NCBI RefSeq assembly: GCF_030373245.1
Contig: NZ_JAUCZF010000002.1
Span: 1 to 64,000, forward strand
Source of the DNA: Hydrogenophaga sp.
GTDB lineage: Bacteria; Pseudomonadota; Gammaproteobacteria; Burkholderiales; Burkholderiaceae_C
Length of the DNA stretch: 64,000 nucleotides
Direction of reading: 5' to 3'
How positions within the stretch are numbered: position 1 is the first letter of the stretch; every line of letters begins with the position of its first letter. The notes beneath the pieces were generated by a model. It had not been told where the DNA came from, searched no databases, and saw only the letters and a list, made by a program, of their open reading frames with translations. Positions 16,435 to 25,696 of the stretch are shown here, one piece after another. Both the position numbers and the translations under genes were made by a program.

Positions 16435-16818
16435 ATGCTGCTTCGCTACAGCCTCGTTCTTGCCGCCACGCTGGCGGTTCTCGGCCCCGCCCACGCCAGC
16501 GGCAAAGGCTGCCTGCCCGAAGGCAGCTTCACCATGATGGGGCAGAAAACCCTGATCAAGAACTGCATGTCAAACAACGGGGTGCCGCAGGTGAAATTCG
16601 TGGAAGGTTGCAGAGGTCTGTCCGAGTTCACGGTCCAGTTCGGCGACCAGCCCGCCAAGATCGCCGACCTGGCGGCCTGCCCCACCGGGGCCTGGGGCGT
16701 GTGCGAAAAACTCTTCGGCGCACCCATGAGCAGCCTCTGCCACCTTCGGGACGCGTCAGCGCTCAAGGACACCGAGGCCAGTTGCCAATCAGGCGACGGC
16801 ACCTGGAGAAAGGGATGA
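16435..16818 (+). CDS. Small exported cysteine-rich protein of unknown function
   Basis: A 127-aa protein with a clear Sec signal (MLLRYSLVLAATLAVLGPAHASG). The mature part has seven cysteines (KGC, KNC, EGC, AAC, GVC, SLC, ASC) in about 105 residues, so it is probably disulfide-bonded in the periplasm. ATG 16435 is chosen over the track start because the signal peptide begins there. Its stop overlaps the start of the lipoprotein gene (ATGA), so the two are coupled. I do not recognise a family. Confidence 0.75.
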   Translation: MLLRYSLVLAATLAVLGPAHASGKGCLPEGSFTMMGQKTLIKNCMSNNGVPQVKFVEGCRGLSEFTVQFGDQPAKIADLAACPTGAWGVCEKLFGAPMSSLCHLRDASALKDTEASCQSGDGTWRKG

Positions 16819-17261
16819 GCACTGCGGCGACATGGTCGCGCCGCGCCTGGCTGGCGAGTGCGCCGCTTTGGCTGCTGGCCTGTGGAAAGCCCGACGATCC
16901 GCAAGCCGTGCTGGAGGCGGCGGTGCAGCGGCTGCAGGCCGCGCTCGAAGGCAAGGAGGTGGATGACGTGTTGGCCATGCTGGACTTGCGATTTCGCGCG
17001 CAGGACGAGCTCGATGCCGAGTGGGCGCGCAAGACGATGGCGCTGGTGTTCCTGCGTTTCAACCAGGTGCGCGTGATCGCGGTCAACGCCCAGTCCCGCA
17101 TAGATGAAGGCAGTGGCGGGCGGGTCGGTCGCACCACCGCGCAGGTGCTGGTGACTGGGGCTCAGGGACTGATCCCAGAGCGCGCCGAACCTTACTCGCT
17201 GGAGCTGGTCTGGTGGCGTGAGGGCGACGACTGGAAGCTTCGAGATCTGCGCTGGCAGTGA
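16815..17261 (+). CDS. Putative lipoprotein with NTF2-like body
   Basis: A 148-aa protein with an Arg-rich N-terminus (SRRAWLASAPLWLLACGKPDDPQ); LLAC is a lipobox with Cys at about residue 23. The rest (DDVLAMLDLRFRAQDELDAEWARKTMALVFLRFNQVRVIAVNAQSRI...YSLELVWWREGDDWKLRDLRWQ) reads as an NTF2/SnoaL-like cone, ending in the typical W-K-L-x-D-L-R-W strand. The internal ATG at 16815 overlaps the upstream stop. It converges on fliR with 18 bases between stops. The role is unknown; neither this gene nor its partner looks flagellar. Confidence 0.75.
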   Translation: MSTAATWSRRAWLASAPLWLLACGKPDDPQAVLEAAVQRLQAALEGKEVDDVLAMLDLRFRAQDELDAEWARKTMALVFLRFNQVRVIAVNAQSRIDEGSGGRVGRTTAQVLVTGAQGLIPERAEPYSLELVWWREGDDWKLRDLRWQ

Positions 17262-17279
17262 CGGACCGGATCGGCGCAG

Positions 17280-18044
17280 TCAGCCGGTGAAGAGGCTGGT
17301 GGCCAGCCGCAGCAGCGAGACCACCGGCCGGTCCAGCATGGGCAAGGTCGCGGCGATGCCGATCAGGCCGGCCGTGAGCGTGAGCGGAAAGCCGATGGCG
17401 AAGGCATTCATCTGCGGCGCGATGCGCGACACAAAGCCCAGCACGATGTTGATGAACAGCAGCATGCCGATCATGGGCAGGGCGATCCACAGTCCGTAGT
17501 GAAACACCACCGCTCCCAGTTCGTGCAGGCGAAGCCGGTTGATCGAATCGAAGGCGCTGCCGTCGAGCGGAAAGGTATTGAAGCTGGCGATCACCGCCTG
17601 CAGCAGCATCAGGTGCCCGCCCAGGATGACGAACAGCAGCATGGTCATGTTGCCGAAGAACCGTCCTACGGTGCTGGTCTGGGCGTTGGTGGACGGGTCA
17701 AAAAAACCGGCGAAGTTCAGGCCCATCTGCAGACCGATCACCTCACCGGCGAGCTCGACCGACGCAAACACGATGCGTACCGCCAACCCGATCGCCACGC
17801 CGATCACCACCTGCTGCAGCACCACCGAAAACGCACGCGGGTCGGTCAGCGCGATCACCGGCTGATCGGCCAGACCGGCCTGGGCGCAGACCGCGATCAG
17901 AAACGCCAGCGCCACGCGCGTGCGCACCGGTACCGAGCGTGCCGAGAAGATGGGCGCGCTGGAGAACACCGCCAGAATGCGCAGAAATGGCCAGAATACC
18001 GGCGAGACCAGCGCCATCACGTCGGCTTCGGTGAAGGTCGGCAT
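17280..18044 (-). CDS. fliR: Flagellar export gate protein FliR
   Basis: An integral membrane component of the type III export gate, assembling with FliP and FliQ. The 254-aa protein has about six hydrophobic segments, for example FWPFLRILAVFSSAPIF, VVIGVAIGLAVRIVFASVELAGEVIGLQMGLNFAGFFDP and the C-terminal LTAGLIGIAATLPMLD. Length and the NFAGFFDPSTN motif are standard. It is the last gene of fliLMNOPQR, separated from fliQ by 147 bases that contain a family-1 repeat. Confidence 0.96.
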   Translation of the reverse strand: MPTFTEADVMALVSPVFWPFLRILAVFSSAPIFSARSVPVRTRVALAFLIAVCAQAGLADQPVIALTDPRAFSVVLQQVVIGVAIGLAVRIVFASVELAGEVIGLQMGLNFAGFFDPSTNAQTSTVGRFFGNMTMLLFVILGGHLMLLQAVIASFNTFPLDGSAFDSINRLRLHELGAVVFHYGLWIALPMIGMLLFINIVLGFVSRIAPQMNAFAIGFPLTLTAGLIGIAATLPMLDRPVVSLLRLATSLFTG

Positions 18045-18105
18045 GGGTTCAGCCAGCGCTTGCTTGGGCTTCGACCCCGTTAGAGCGGTACGAAGGCCAC
18101 TCGAT

Positions 18106-18187
18106 CCCAGAACGCCGCAGAACCGGCTTGGCCGGGCTGCCAGCGTGGCCCCCTGGGGGGTGACGCCGAAGGCGGCGCGGGGGAGGC
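18106..18187 (-). repeat. Family-1 intergenic repeat between fliQ and fliR
   Basis: In reverse complement: CCCCCGCGCCGCC..GGCGTCACCCCCCAGGGGG, then a CAGCCCGGCCAAGCCGGTTC-like stretch and GCGGCGTTCTGGG. The unit has three nested palindromes: G-C hairpin, C5/G5 hairpin and GGC-AAAGCC-type hairpin. Confidence 0.85.
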
Positions 18188-18191
18188 GTGC

Positions 18192-18461
18192 TCATACAGC
18201 AAAACTCGGAATGGCCAGGATCGTGCTGCGGATGAACTCGACCATGGTGGTCAGCATCCACGGCCCCGCAATGGCGAACACCGCGATCGCCGCCACGAGT
18301 TTGGGTACGAACGACAGCGTGGCTTCGTGGATCTGGGTGATGGCCTGGAACAGGCTCACCAGCAGACCCACACCCAGCACCGTCGCCAGCACCGGCGCGG
18401 CGATCATGAGCAGCATGTAGAGCGCGTTTTGGCCTAGGGTGAGCGCGGCTTGTGGTTCCAT
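18192..18461 (-). CDS. fliQ: Flagellar export gate protein FliQ
   Basis: An 89-aa two-helix membrane protein of the export gate. It begins MEPQAALTLGQNALYMLLMIAAPVLATVLGVGLLVSLFQAITQIHEATLSFVPK, which is the family signature, then a second membrane helix (LVAAIAVFAIAGPWML). It lies between fliP and fliR in the conserved order but is separated from fliP by 324 bases of repeat DNA. Confidence 0.97.
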   Translation of the reverse strand: MEPQAALTLGQNALYMLLMIAAPVLATVLGVGLLVSLFQAITQIHEATLSFVPKLVAAIAVFAIAGPWMLTTMVEFIRSTILAIPSFAV

Positions 18462-18487
18462 CTCAGCGATCCCGACTGAAGGTGAAA

Positions 18488-18780
18488 TGCGCCACGCAGC
18501 GGTGGAGCATGGGTGTAGGGCGAGAAGGGCCAGCCGCCGGGCCGCCCCAAGGCAGGCCCAGCCCCCTCGGGGGGCTGAGGGCCGCGGCTCCGAGCCTGCC
18601 TGCGCAGGCTCGGACAGCCCGAAGAGGCACGGCCTGCGGCCGTGACGCGCCCTGCAAGGGGCGACCCGCGCAACGTCTGAGCGTGGGGGTGAGGCAAGAA
18701 GGGCCAGCCGCCGGGCCGCCCCAAGGCAGGCCCAGCCCCCTTGGGGGGCAGCGACCCGCGCAGCGGTGGAGCGTGGGGGC
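18488..18780 (+). repeat. Family-2 repeat array between fliP and fliQ
   Basis: This 324-base gap has no gene. Two cores (18527-18574 and 18700-18748), both reading GGGCCAGCCGCCGGGCCGCC then CCAAGGCAGGCCCAGCCCCC, are about 173 bases apart. Three tails of the type GCAGCGGTGGAGCGTGGG flank them (about 18494, 18670 and 18760). Copy one has an insert (18575-18658) with two hairpins, CCGAGCCTGC/GCAGGCTCGG and CACGGCC/GGCCGTG. The array lies between two genes of one operon. Confidence 0.8.
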
Positions 18781-18785
18781 CTCAG

Positions 18786-19583
18786 TCACACCGCAAAGCT
18801 GGCTGCGAGTGAGCCCAGCAGGATGTTCCAGCCATCGGCCAGCACGAACAGCATGAGCTTGAACGGCAGGGCCACCAGCACCGGCGAGAGCATCATCATG
18901 CCCAGCGACATCAGCACGCTGGCGACCACCATGTCGATCACCAGGAAAGGAATGAAGATCATGAAACCGATCTGGAACGCGGTCTTGAGCTCGCTGGTGA
19001 CGAAAGCGGGCACGATGACGCGAAACGGCGCGGTCTCAGCCGTGACCTCATTCGGGAGCTTGGCCAGCCGAGCGAACAGCTCGAAGTCCGACTGGCGGGT
19101 CTGCTTGAGCATGAAGGCGCGCATCGGTGCCTGGCCGTTTTCCAGTGCCTGCTCGAAGCTGATCTGGTTGGCGGTGTAGGGTGCATAGGCATCCTGGTAG
19201 ACCTTGTCCAGCGTGGGACCCATCACGAACAGGGTGAGGAACAGCGACAGGCCGACGATCACCTGGTTCGGGGGCGCCGACTGGGTGCCCAGCGCCTGGC
19301 GCATCAGCGAGAGCACGATGACGATGCGGGTGAAGCCCGTCATGAGCAACAACACAGCCGGCAGGAACGACAGCGCGGTGAAGAACAGCAGGGTCTGGAT
19401 CGGCACCGAGTAGCTGTTGCTGCCCGCGCCCTGGCCGATCACCAGCGGCAGCGAGGCGCCGCCAGTGGCCGGTGGAAGGGCAGGGCCGGTCTGGGCCAGC
19501 GCCGCGCCTGCGACCAGGCTCAGCAGCAGGCCGATGACGACAGTGCCGGCGCGAGGCAGGGCGGACGGTTCAGCGCGGTGCAT
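18786..19583 (-). CDS. fliP: Flagellar export gate protein FliP
   Basis: The core of the export gate. The 265-aa protein starts at ATG 19583 (MHRAEPSAL) with a cleavable signal ([17 protein letters not shown]), as FliP normally has. Family motifs follow: [59 protein letters not shown] and [42 protein letters not shown]. The track start (19631) lies deeper inside fliO; the chosen ATG overlaps fliO by 14 bases. Confidence 0.96.
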   Translation of the reverse strand: MHRAEPSALPRAGTVVIGLLLSLVAGAALAQTGPALPPATGGASLPLVIGQGAGSNSYSVPIQTLLFFTALSFLPAVLLLMTGFTRIVIVLSLMRQALGTQSAPPNQVIVGLSLFLTLFVMGPTLDKVYQDAYAPYTANQISFEQALENGQAPMRAFMLKQTRQSDFELFARLAKLPNEVTAETAPFRVIVPAFVTSELKTAFQIGFMIFIPFLVIDMVVASVLMSLGMMMLSPVLVALPFKLMLFVLADGWNILLGSLAASFAV

Positions 19584-19947
19584 GAGGGCCTTGTGGCTTG
19601 AGTTGTGCGATCTGTGCAAGGCGCGCGGCAAAGCCGCCGGCTTGCAAAGGTGCAGTGGCGCCCGGTGGCGGCCCCGCCATGTCGGAAGCAGGCAGAGGCA
19701 GGCTGTGCAAGGCGGTGATGCCGCCCGGTGCGACGCCCAGCACCAGACACAGGCTGTTGTCGCCTTCTCCCACCTGCACCGTGACCACGCGCTGCTGCGG
19801 TCCGAGCGACAGGCTGTTCATCACCTGCAGCCGCGGTCCGCCCTGGCTGGCGGCGCCAGGCAGGTGCCGCCGGTAGCGCTGCAGCATCCAGGCGACGCCG
19901 ATCATCACGACCAGCAACACCACAGCAGGCAAAGCGTTTTGGAACAT
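19570..19947 (-). CDS. fliO: Flagellar biosynthesis protein FliO
   Basis: A small bitopic membrane protein that helps FliP assemble. The 125-aa protein has one N-terminal membrane helix ([24 protein letters not shown]) and a cytoplasmic domain containing [44 protein letters not shown], the FliO signature. It is spaced 138 bases from fliN by a family-1 repeat and overlaps fliP. Confidence 0.92.
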   Translation of the reverse strand: MFQNALPAVVLLVVMIGVAWMLQRYRRHLPGAASQGGPRLQVMNSLSLGPQQRVVTVQVGEGDNSLCLVLGVAPGGITALHSLPLPASDMAGPPPGATAPLQAGGFAARLAQIAQLKPQGPHAPR

Positions 19948-20012
19948 AAAGTTGAAGGAAAAACAACCGATAAAAAGAAGACCGATGCGGCGCGAGGTAG
20001 ATCAGACTCAGG

Positions 20013-20085
20013 GCGCAGCGGGGACTGGCTTTGCCAGGCCGCCAGCGCCGCCCCCTGGGGGGTGACGGCGAAGCCGGCGCGGGGG
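20013..20085 (-). repeat. Family-1 intergenic repeat between fliN and fliO
   Basis: Directly after the fliN stop on the minus strand: CCCCCGCGCCGGCTTCGCCGTCACCCCCCAGGGGG, then GGCGGCCTGGCAAAGCCAGTCCCC. It lacks the terminal GCGGTGTTCTGG tail of longer copies. Confidence 0.85.
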
Positions 20086-20514
20086 TCAGCCTCTCGATAC
20101 CCGCCGCATGCGTTCCGATGGCGTGACGATGTCGGTCAGGCGGATGCCGAACTTCTCGTTCACCACCACCACCTCGCCCTGCGCGATCAGGTAACCGTTG
20201 ATCAGCACGTCCATAGGTTCGCCGGCGAGCGCATCGAGCTCGACCACCGAGCCTTGAGCCAGTTGCAGAATGTGTTTGATGGGCACCTTGGTTCGACCCA
20301 GCTCCACCGAGAGCTGCACCGGAATATCCAGCACCATCTGGATGTCCTGGACGGAACCGCTGCCAGCAGAGGAGCTCTTGACGGGCGCGTTGGCGGTTTC
20401 GAAATCGGGTGCGCTGTCGTTGGCATCCTCCTCACGGGCAGAGCTTGCTTGCTCCTCCAGGGCTTGTGCCCAGTCGTCCGTGACGGCGTCTTGGTTGTTG
20501 GTTTCAGCTTCCAT
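20086..20514 (-). CDS. fliN: Flagellar motor switch protein FliN
   Basis: A C-ring subunit with a SpoA domain. The 142-aa protein has an acidic, disordered N-terminal half (EQASSAREEDANDSAPDFETANAP). The SpoA domain is MVLDIPVQLSVELGRTKVPIKHILQLAQGSVVELDALAGEPMDVLINGYLIAQGEVVVVNEKFGIRLTDIVTPSERMRRV. It overlaps fliM by 11 bases, as is common. Confidence 0.97.
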   Translation of the reverse strand: MEAETNNQDAVTDDWAQALEEQASSAREEDANDSAPDFETANAPVKSSSAGSGSVQDIQMVLDIPVQLSVELGRTKVPIKHILQLAQGSVVELDALAGEPMDVLINGYLIAQGEVVVVNEKFGIRLTDIVTPSERMRRVSRG

Positions 20515-21508
20515 AGGAGTCTCCCAGCCAGTTCAATTCAGGTCCGCGAAGCTTGCGCTCGATGCGCAAGGCGTATTTGCCTTTGTGGGTACCGTATTGG
20601 CATTCGAACAACGGAACCCCCTCTACCTTCGCCTGCACGCTTGAGGCACGATCAAGCTCCAGAAAGTCGCCCACCTGCATGGCCAACAGCTGCTCCACGG
20701 TGGCGTCCGTCCTGGCGAGCTCAGCCACCAACGACAGCTCTGCGGCCTGGATTTCGTGGCTGAGCAGCCGCACCCAGCGGCGGTCCACTTCCATGGCGTC
20801 CCCTTGAGCGGTCGAATACAGGACGTCTCGAATCGGCTCCAGGGTGGCGTAGGGAATGCAGATGTGAAGCGAGCCAGTGATGTCTCCGATTTCAAGTGTG
20901 AAGCTGGTGGTCACCACGATCTCGCTGGGGGTGGCGATGGTGGCGAACTGGGGTTGCATCTCGGAGCGCTGGTAGGCCAGCTCCAGGGGATAGATGCCTA
21001 GCCAAGCCTTCTTGTAGTCTTCGGAGACCACGTCGATCAGTCGGCCGATCACTCGCAACTCGGTCGGCGAAAAGTCTCGTCCTTCGATACGGGTGTGAAA
21101 CTTGCCGCTTCCGCCATACAGGCTGTCGATCACGCCAAACAGCAAGGTCGGTTCGCAAACCACCAGACCGTTGCCGCGCAGTGGTCGAACCGCCATGATG
21201 TTGAAGTTGGTGGGCACCACCAGCTCGCGAAGGAACGCGCTGTACTTCTGCACCTTGATTGCGCCCACCGATATTTCGGGGCTGCGTCTGATGAGGTTGA
21301 AGAGGCCCAGTCGAAGATTTCGCGAGAAACGCTCGTTGACGATCTCCATCGTCGGCATGCGTCCGCGGACGATTCGCTCCTGCTGAGACAGGCTGTACGG
21401 ACGGATCCCATCGGTAGGGGCGGCCTCCTGCTCAAGCTTCTGGCTCTCGCCCGTGACGCCTTCCAGAAGGGCATCGACCTCTTCCTGGGACAGAATCGAT
21501 TCAGCCAT
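20504..21508 (-). CDS. fliM: Flagellar motor switch protein FliM
   Basis: The C-ring subunit that binds CheY-P and FliG. The 334-aa protein begins MAESILSQEEVDALLEGV, the conserved CheY-P-binding peptide. The middle CheC-like domain includes GAIKVQKYSAFLRELVVPTNFNIMAVRPLRGNGLVVCEPTLLFGVIDSLYGG. The C-terminal SpoA region includes MQVGDFLELDRASSVQAKVEGVPLFECQYGTHKGKYALRIE. Length is standard. It lies 24 bases after fliL. Confidence 0.97.
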   Translation of the reverse strand: MAESILSQEEVDALLEGVTGESQKLEQEAAPTDGIRPYSLSQQERIVRGRMPTMEIVNERFSRNLRLGLFNLIRRSPEISVGAIKVQKYSAFLRELVVPTNFNIMAVRPLRGNGLVVCEPTLLFGVIDSLYGGSGKFHTRIEGRDFSPTELRVIGRLIDVVSEDYKKAWLGIYPLELAYQRSEMQPQFATIATPSEIVVTTSFTLEIGDITGSLHICIPYATLEPIRDVLYSTAQGDAMEVDRRWVRLLSHEIQAAELSLVAELARTDATVEQLLAMQVGDFLELDRASSVQAKVEGVPLFECQYGTHKGKYALRIERKLRGPELNWLGDSYGS

Positions 21509-21532
21509 GGTGACGCTCGCGTCTACGGTTGA

Positions 21533-22105
21533 TCATTGAACAATGAAGCTGGAGAACAGCACGCCTTGCACCGGGTTGGGTGGGGCACCACGGCGCTTTT
21601 TCTTGCCACCTTCAGGCTGTTCATTGGGTTCGTCGAGCTCGTAGCCCATCAATGCGGAGACGCGCGCGATGATGTCGTAGGAGAGTTTTTCCTTGCCGCT
21701 GATCTGCAGCATTTCATCGGCGGTGCGCTGCGAGATCAGCTTGAGCACGTCGCTGCGGATGGTGGGCATGTAGGTCTTGAGTTCGTCGCTGGTCTTGGAG
21801 TCCTGCACCTGCAGCGTGATGCCCAGCTGCACAAAGCGGTTGCCACCCGGATCGGCCAGGTTGACCACCATGTTGTCCATGGGCAGAAACATCGGAGGCG
21901 TGCGGGGTGCGCTGCGGCTCTGCTCGACTGCGTGACCTTCGTCTTCTTCGTCGAGCTGAGCGGTGTTTTTCTTGAGCAGGAAGTAGGCTCCGCCTGCGCC
22001 CGCCAGTGCCAGCACCACCACGCCGATCAGGATGAACAGCAGCTTTTTGCTCTTGGGCTTGGCCGGGGTGTCGGCGGGGGCGGTGGCGGCTGCGGCAGCG
22101 GACAT
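21533..22105 (-). CDS. fliL: Flagellar basal-body-associated protein FliL
   Basis: A single-pass inner-membrane protein that supports stator function. The 190-aa protein has an Ala/Pro N-tail, one membrane helix (LLFILIGVVVLALAGAGGAYFLL), and a periplasmic domain with MVVNLADPGGNRFVQLGITLQV and IRSDVLKLISQRTADEMLQISGKEKL. A Lys/Arg insertion (PEGGKKKRRGAPPNPVQ) precedes the end VQGVLFSSFIVQ. It is the first gene of fliLMNOPQR, with an FlhDC-box-like repeat about 100 bases upstream. Confidence 0.96.
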   Translation of the reverse strand: MSAAAAATAPADTPAKPKSKKLLFILIGVVVLALAGAGGAYFLLKKNTAQLDEEDEGHAVEQSRSAPRTPPMFLPMDNMVVNLADPGGNRFVQLGITLQVQDSKTSDELKTYMPTIRSDVLKLISQRTADEMLQISGKEKLSYDIIARVSALMGYELDEPNEQPEGGKKKRRGAPPNPVQGVLFSSFIVQ

Positions 22106-22207
22106 GGAACTCTCCAGTAATCGACCCGGTGGACGGGGAAGTTGGGCGGTGCGAAACGGGTCGCTTGACGAGAATTATTGGTGGCCAGGCCTGTGGTCGT
22201 TCGGTCG

Positions 22208-22231
22208 ATAAGGCGGGGAAACACCGCTCAT
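22208..22231 (-). promoter_or_regulatory. FlhDC-box-like inverted repeat upstream of fliL
   Basis: On the minus strand ATGAGCGG-TGTTTCC-CCGCCTTAT. It matches the repeat in the fliE/fliF gap closely, down to the shared GGGAAT or GGGGAAT flank. The arms resemble the enteric FlhD4C2 half-site AAATAGCG/ATAAGCG. Confidence 0.6.
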
Positions 22232-22323
22232 TCCCAAGCCTGCATGCACCAGCGAACCGGGCAGGCAACGGCCTCGCCCCAGGCCACCAAGGACCGGCGC
22301 ATGAGGTGAGGCGCAAGCGCCCG

Positions 22324-23751
22324 TCAAGCGAATACGTCGAGCGGCCGACTGCCGTCGGCGCGCGGCCGGCTCGTCAATGCCGCCGCGGGCTCCGTGGACT
22401 CGGCTACCCGGGCCTCGCGCTTGGGGTTGCGGTGTTGCGCGTCGGCATCTGATCCCTGGCCGCTGCCGGAGGTCAGGCCTTGCCCACCCACCGACACGCC
22501 ACCGAGCTGCATGCCACTGCGCTCCAGCAGCTCGCTCAGGGCAGGTTCAGCGCTTTGCTGAATGCCCTGGCGGGCTTCGACGCTGTCGGTCCGGAAATCG
22601 ACCCGCACCTCCTGCCCGCTGATGGACAGTTGCACGTCAATTGCCTCCGTGCTGCCTTCTCCCACGCGAAGCGTGGCATGGCGCAACTGGTGCGCACCCA
22701 GGTGGCCCGGGGTTTCGAGCTCGGCTTCGGGATGGCCAGACAAATGGTCTGCCCTGGCTTCGCCCTCGGTGCGCAAGCTGCTCTCGCTGGTTGTGGAGCC
22801 CACCTGGGTGGCCTCCAGGGCCAAGGGTGCGAGCTGGTCTCGCGGTGCGGGTTGCTCGCCTGTGGCGCGGCGCAGTTCGGACGCACCGGCACCTGCAGGC
22901 GCGAGCGAAGGTGTTTCCGGGTTGGTCGTGCGCCAGGCCGTGCTTGCCAGTCGGCTGTCGAGTGCCACGGTGCTGCGCGGCGTGGCAGGCAGCGCGTGCG
23001 GTTGCAGCCGCGCCATGTCGTGGCTGGCTGCGTCTCGGGCCTGCAGCGCAGCGGTGACCGAGTAGCCGGACTTGCGACCCTTGTTGAGGACCGCGCTGAG
23101 CGGGGCGTCGGCGGCTGTCTGCCCGGCCAGCAAGGTGGCGCGGGCGCTCGCCTGAGCGTGATTCGCGGCTTGCGTCTGACTGCTGGCCGTCAGGTTGGCC
23201 GCAGTCTGAATGTGACCGCCGTCTGCTGTGCCCCCGGTAGGGGTGGCCGTGGCAGCCACCGGCATGCCGCGGGTCAGCAAGGCGGTGGCCTGGGTGCCGT
23301 TCTGCTCATCTGGCGAGACCGGTGTCAGGCCCAGCCCGCTGAGGTCGATGCCAGCGGTGGGGCGCTGACCGTATCCGATGCCCAGTGCGTTGGGCGAGAG
23401 CATCGAGCGAGCGGTGCTTGTTGCTCCTGGATCTCCGCGGGTGCGGCCAAGTGCCTCGGCCTGCCCACTCAGGTCGCCAAGACCCGAGGGATAGGCCCAG
23501 TTCAAGAGATTGCTGAGCGGGTTGCTCAAGTCCTCATCGGCATCACCCTGCGTGGCTCCTGTCAGGCTGCTGTCGTGCGCCAGTGGATCGGCTGCCAGCG
23601 CTCCACCCTGGCGGGTATCGCCCAACAGGGCCAGCAGGCTGGCAAAAATGTCGGTGCCGGCCTGGGCTGCGGCCTTGCGCTGCCCCGCAGGACCCTGCAC
23701 CGCGGTGGACGTTTGCGTGGCGGTGGACGCTGGGGCGGGGGAGGTGCTCAT
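22324..23751 (-). CDS. fliK: Flagellar hook-length control protein FliK
   Basis: A secreted molecular ruler that switches export from hook to filament proteins. The 475-aa protein has a long low-complexity Ala/Ser/Thr/Gln-rich N-terminal region and a C-terminal Flg_hook domain (IDVQLSISGQEVRVDFRTDSVEARQGIQQSAEPALSELLERSGMQLGGVSVG), followed by a Gly/Ser tail. It overlaps fliJ by 4 bases. Confidence 0.92.
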   Translation of the reverse strand: MSTSPAPASTATQTSTAVQGPAGQRKAAAQAGTDIFASLLALLGDTRQGGALAADPLAHDSSLTGATQGDADEDLSNPLSNLLNWAYPSGLGDLSGQAEALGRTRGDPGATSTARSMLSPNALGIGYGQRPTAGIDLSGLGLTPVSPDEQNGTQATALLTRGMPVAATATPTGGTADGGHIQTAANLTASSQTQAANHAQASARATLLAGQTAADAPLSAVLNKGRKSGYSVTAALQARDAASHDMARLQPHALPATPRSTVALDSRLASTAWRTTNPETPSLAPAGAGASELRRATGEQPAPRDQLAPLALEATQVGSTTSESSLRTEGEARADHLSGHPEAELETPGHLGAHQLRHATLRVGEGSTEAIDVQLSISGQEVRVDFRTDSVEARQGIQQSAEPALSELLERSGMQLGGVSVGGQGLTSGSGQGSDADAQHRNPKREARVAESTEPAAALTSRPRADGSRPLDVFA

Positions 23752-24227
23752 GGTTGGCTGCCTTTGTTCATGCTGGCGGCATGCGCCAGGCTCTGGCGCA
23801 TGTGGATGGCCAGGGCCATCTCGTCGGTCTGCTTCTGTTCCTGGCGCTGCGCCGTTTGCAGCAAGGCCTGCAGTTTGCGATCGGTGTATTTGCGCAGGCC
23901 AGCGACATCGCGCTCGGCCACCACGACCTGCTGGCGTGCCTGGTCGATCTGGGCCTGGCGCTGCCCGATCACGCCGCGCTGGAACTCCATCGCATGATCG
24001 ATCTTGGCCATGAACTGGCGGTGGTGATGAAGCAGGCTGGCGTCGATGCCGGTGCTGCCGCGCGCGGCCCAGCGCTGCTCTGCTTCGCCGGCGTAGGCCT
24101 GAAGCTGGCTCATCTGGTCCTGGGCCATCTGCATCTCGCGCTGCAGCTGAGCCAGGTGGGACAGCGCCTCGTCGCGGCGCTTGGCTGCCAGTTCCACCAC
24201 TTTGTTCAGAGTCTGGATCGCGGTCAT
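23748..24227 (-). CDS. fliJ: Flagellar export protein FliJ
   Basis: A coiled-coil export chaperone that contacts the FliI ATPase and FlhA. The 159-aa, nearly all-helical protein includes [40 protein letters not shown] and [52 protein letters not shown]. It overlaps both fliI and fliK by 4 bases. Confidence 0.94.
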   Translation of the reverse strand: MTAIQTLNKVVELAAKRRDEALSHLAQLQREMQMAQDQMSQLQAYAGEAEQRWAARGSTGIDASLLHHHRQFMAKIDHAMEFQRGVIGQRQAQIDQARQQVVVAERDVAGLRKYTDRKLQALLQTAQRQEQKQTDEMALAIHMRQSLAHAASMNKGSQP

Positions 24228-25696
24228 CCGTGTTCGCCTTCAGGTTGAAAATAGGTGTGGTTCATGCCCGCACGCGGCTTGGCGTCGCGACCGGCGGAGT
24301 CTTCGTGCAGAGCGCAGGCAAGGCCCCGCAAGCTTTCCGGCAGGCTGGCGGCTTCGCGCATGTCCTGCATGAGAAAGCGCTGCAGCTCGGGGTACAGCAC
24401 GATGGCCCGGTCGGTTTCAGGGTCGCTGCCCGCCGCGTAGGCGCCGAGCTGGATCAGGTCGCGGCTCTTCATGTAGCGCGAATACAGGTTGCGGAACTTG
24501 CGCGCGAGCTCCAGGTGCTGCGGGCTGGCCACGTTGTGCATGACGCGCGAGGCCGAGGCCTCGACGTCGATGGCGGGATAGTGACCTGATTCGGCCAGGG
24601 AGCGAGAGAGCACGATGTGGCCGTCCAGGATGGCGCGTGCCGCGTCGGCGATCGGGTCCTGCTGGTCGTCGCCCTCGGACAGCACGGTGTAGAAGGCGGT
24701 GATGGAGCCCACGCCATTCAGACCGTTGCCGCTTCGCTCGACCAGCTGCGGCAGCTTGGCAAAGCACGATGGTGGGTAACCCTTGGTCGCGGGCGGCTCG
24801 CCGATGGCCAGCGCGATTTCGCGTTGTGCCATGGCGTAGCGGGTGAGCGAGTCCATCAGCAGCAGCACGTGCAGGCCGTCGTCGCGGAAGCGCTCGGCAA
24901 TGGCCGTGGCGTAGCTGGCTCCCTGCATTCGCACCAGGGGCGGCGCGTCGGCCGGCGCGGCCACCACCACCGAACGCTGGCGCCCGTCTTCCCCCAGGAT
25001 GTCTTCAATGAATTCCTTCACCTCGCGCCCGCGCTCGCCTATCAGGCCGACCACGATCACGTCGGCGCGGGTGTAGCGCGCCATCATGCCGAGCAGCACG
25101 CTTTTGCCCACGCCGGAGCCGGCGAACAGGCCGATGCGCTGGCCGCGCCCGACGGTGAGCAGGGCGTTGATGGCGCGCACGCCGGTATCCAGCGGCTCAC
25201 GGACCGGATCTCGGTCCATGGCGTTGAGCGGCGCGCGGTCCAGCGCCTCCACGTCGACCTGGGTGATGGGGCCGAGGTGGTCCATGGGCTGACCGTGCGG
25301 ATCCACCACGCGCCCCAGCAGGCCACCGCCCAACGGCAGGCGCAACACACCGCGGTCGTTGGGCGAGGGGGGGCGGTTCACCTGACCGATGCGTGGCACG
25401 GTTCGGTAGGGTGCCAGCGGCGTCACGCTCGCCCCGCTGGACAGGCCGTGGGTGTCCCCAGCGGGCATGAGGTAGGCGCGGTCGTTGGAGAAGCCAACCA
25501 CTTCGGCCAGCACCGGCGGCTTGCCGCCGTTGGCGATCAGGCATTGAGAGCCGACCGGCACGCGCAGACCCACCGCCTCCAGCACCAGGCCGGCCAGGCG
25601 GGTCAGGGTGCCGCGAACTTCCAGCGGGTTGGGCGCATCGGCGCAGGCCCTGGCGTCGGCCATGAAGCGTGCCCAGTGGTCCTTGGCATCAGACAT
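24224..25696 (-). CDS. fliI: Flagellum-specific ATP synthase FliI
   Basis: The export ATPase, related to F1-beta. The 490-aa protein has Walker [17 protein letters not shown] near residue 180, the catalytic stretch [20 protein letters not shown], Walker [36 protein letters not shown], and the C-terminal [14 protein letters not shown]. It overlaps fliH by 8 and fliJ by 4 bases. A C-terminal tail of about 25 residues ([23 protein letters not shown]) extends beyond the usual end. Confidence 0.97.
   Translation of the reverse strand: MSDAKDHWARFMADARACADAPNPLEVRGTLTRLAGLVLEAVGLRVPVGSQCLIANGGKPPVLAEVVGFSNDRAYLMPAGDTHGLSSGASVTPLAPYRTVPRIGQVNRPPSPNDRGVLRLPLGGGLLGRVVDPHGQPMDHLGPITQVDVEALDRAPLNAMDRDPVREPLDTGVRAINALLTVGRGQRIGLFAGSGVGKSVLLGMMARYTRADVIVVGLIGERGREVKEFIEDILGEDGRQRSVVVAAPADAPPLVRMQGASYATAIAERFRDDGLHVLLLMDSLTRYAMAQREIALAIGEPPATKGYPPSCFAKLPQLVERSGNGLNGVGSITAFYTVLSEGDDQQDPIADAARAILDGHIVLSRSLAESGHYPAIDVEASASRVMHNVASPQHLELARKFRNLYSRYMKSRDLIQLGAYAAGSDPETDRAIVLYPELQRFLMQDMREAASLPESLRGLACALHEDSAGRDAKPRAGMNHTYFQPEGEHG

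Noticed and set aside
18488-18780. CRISPR-like array
   Set aside because: Only two units, unequal spacing and no unique spacers; palindromic GC-rich intergenic repeats explain it.
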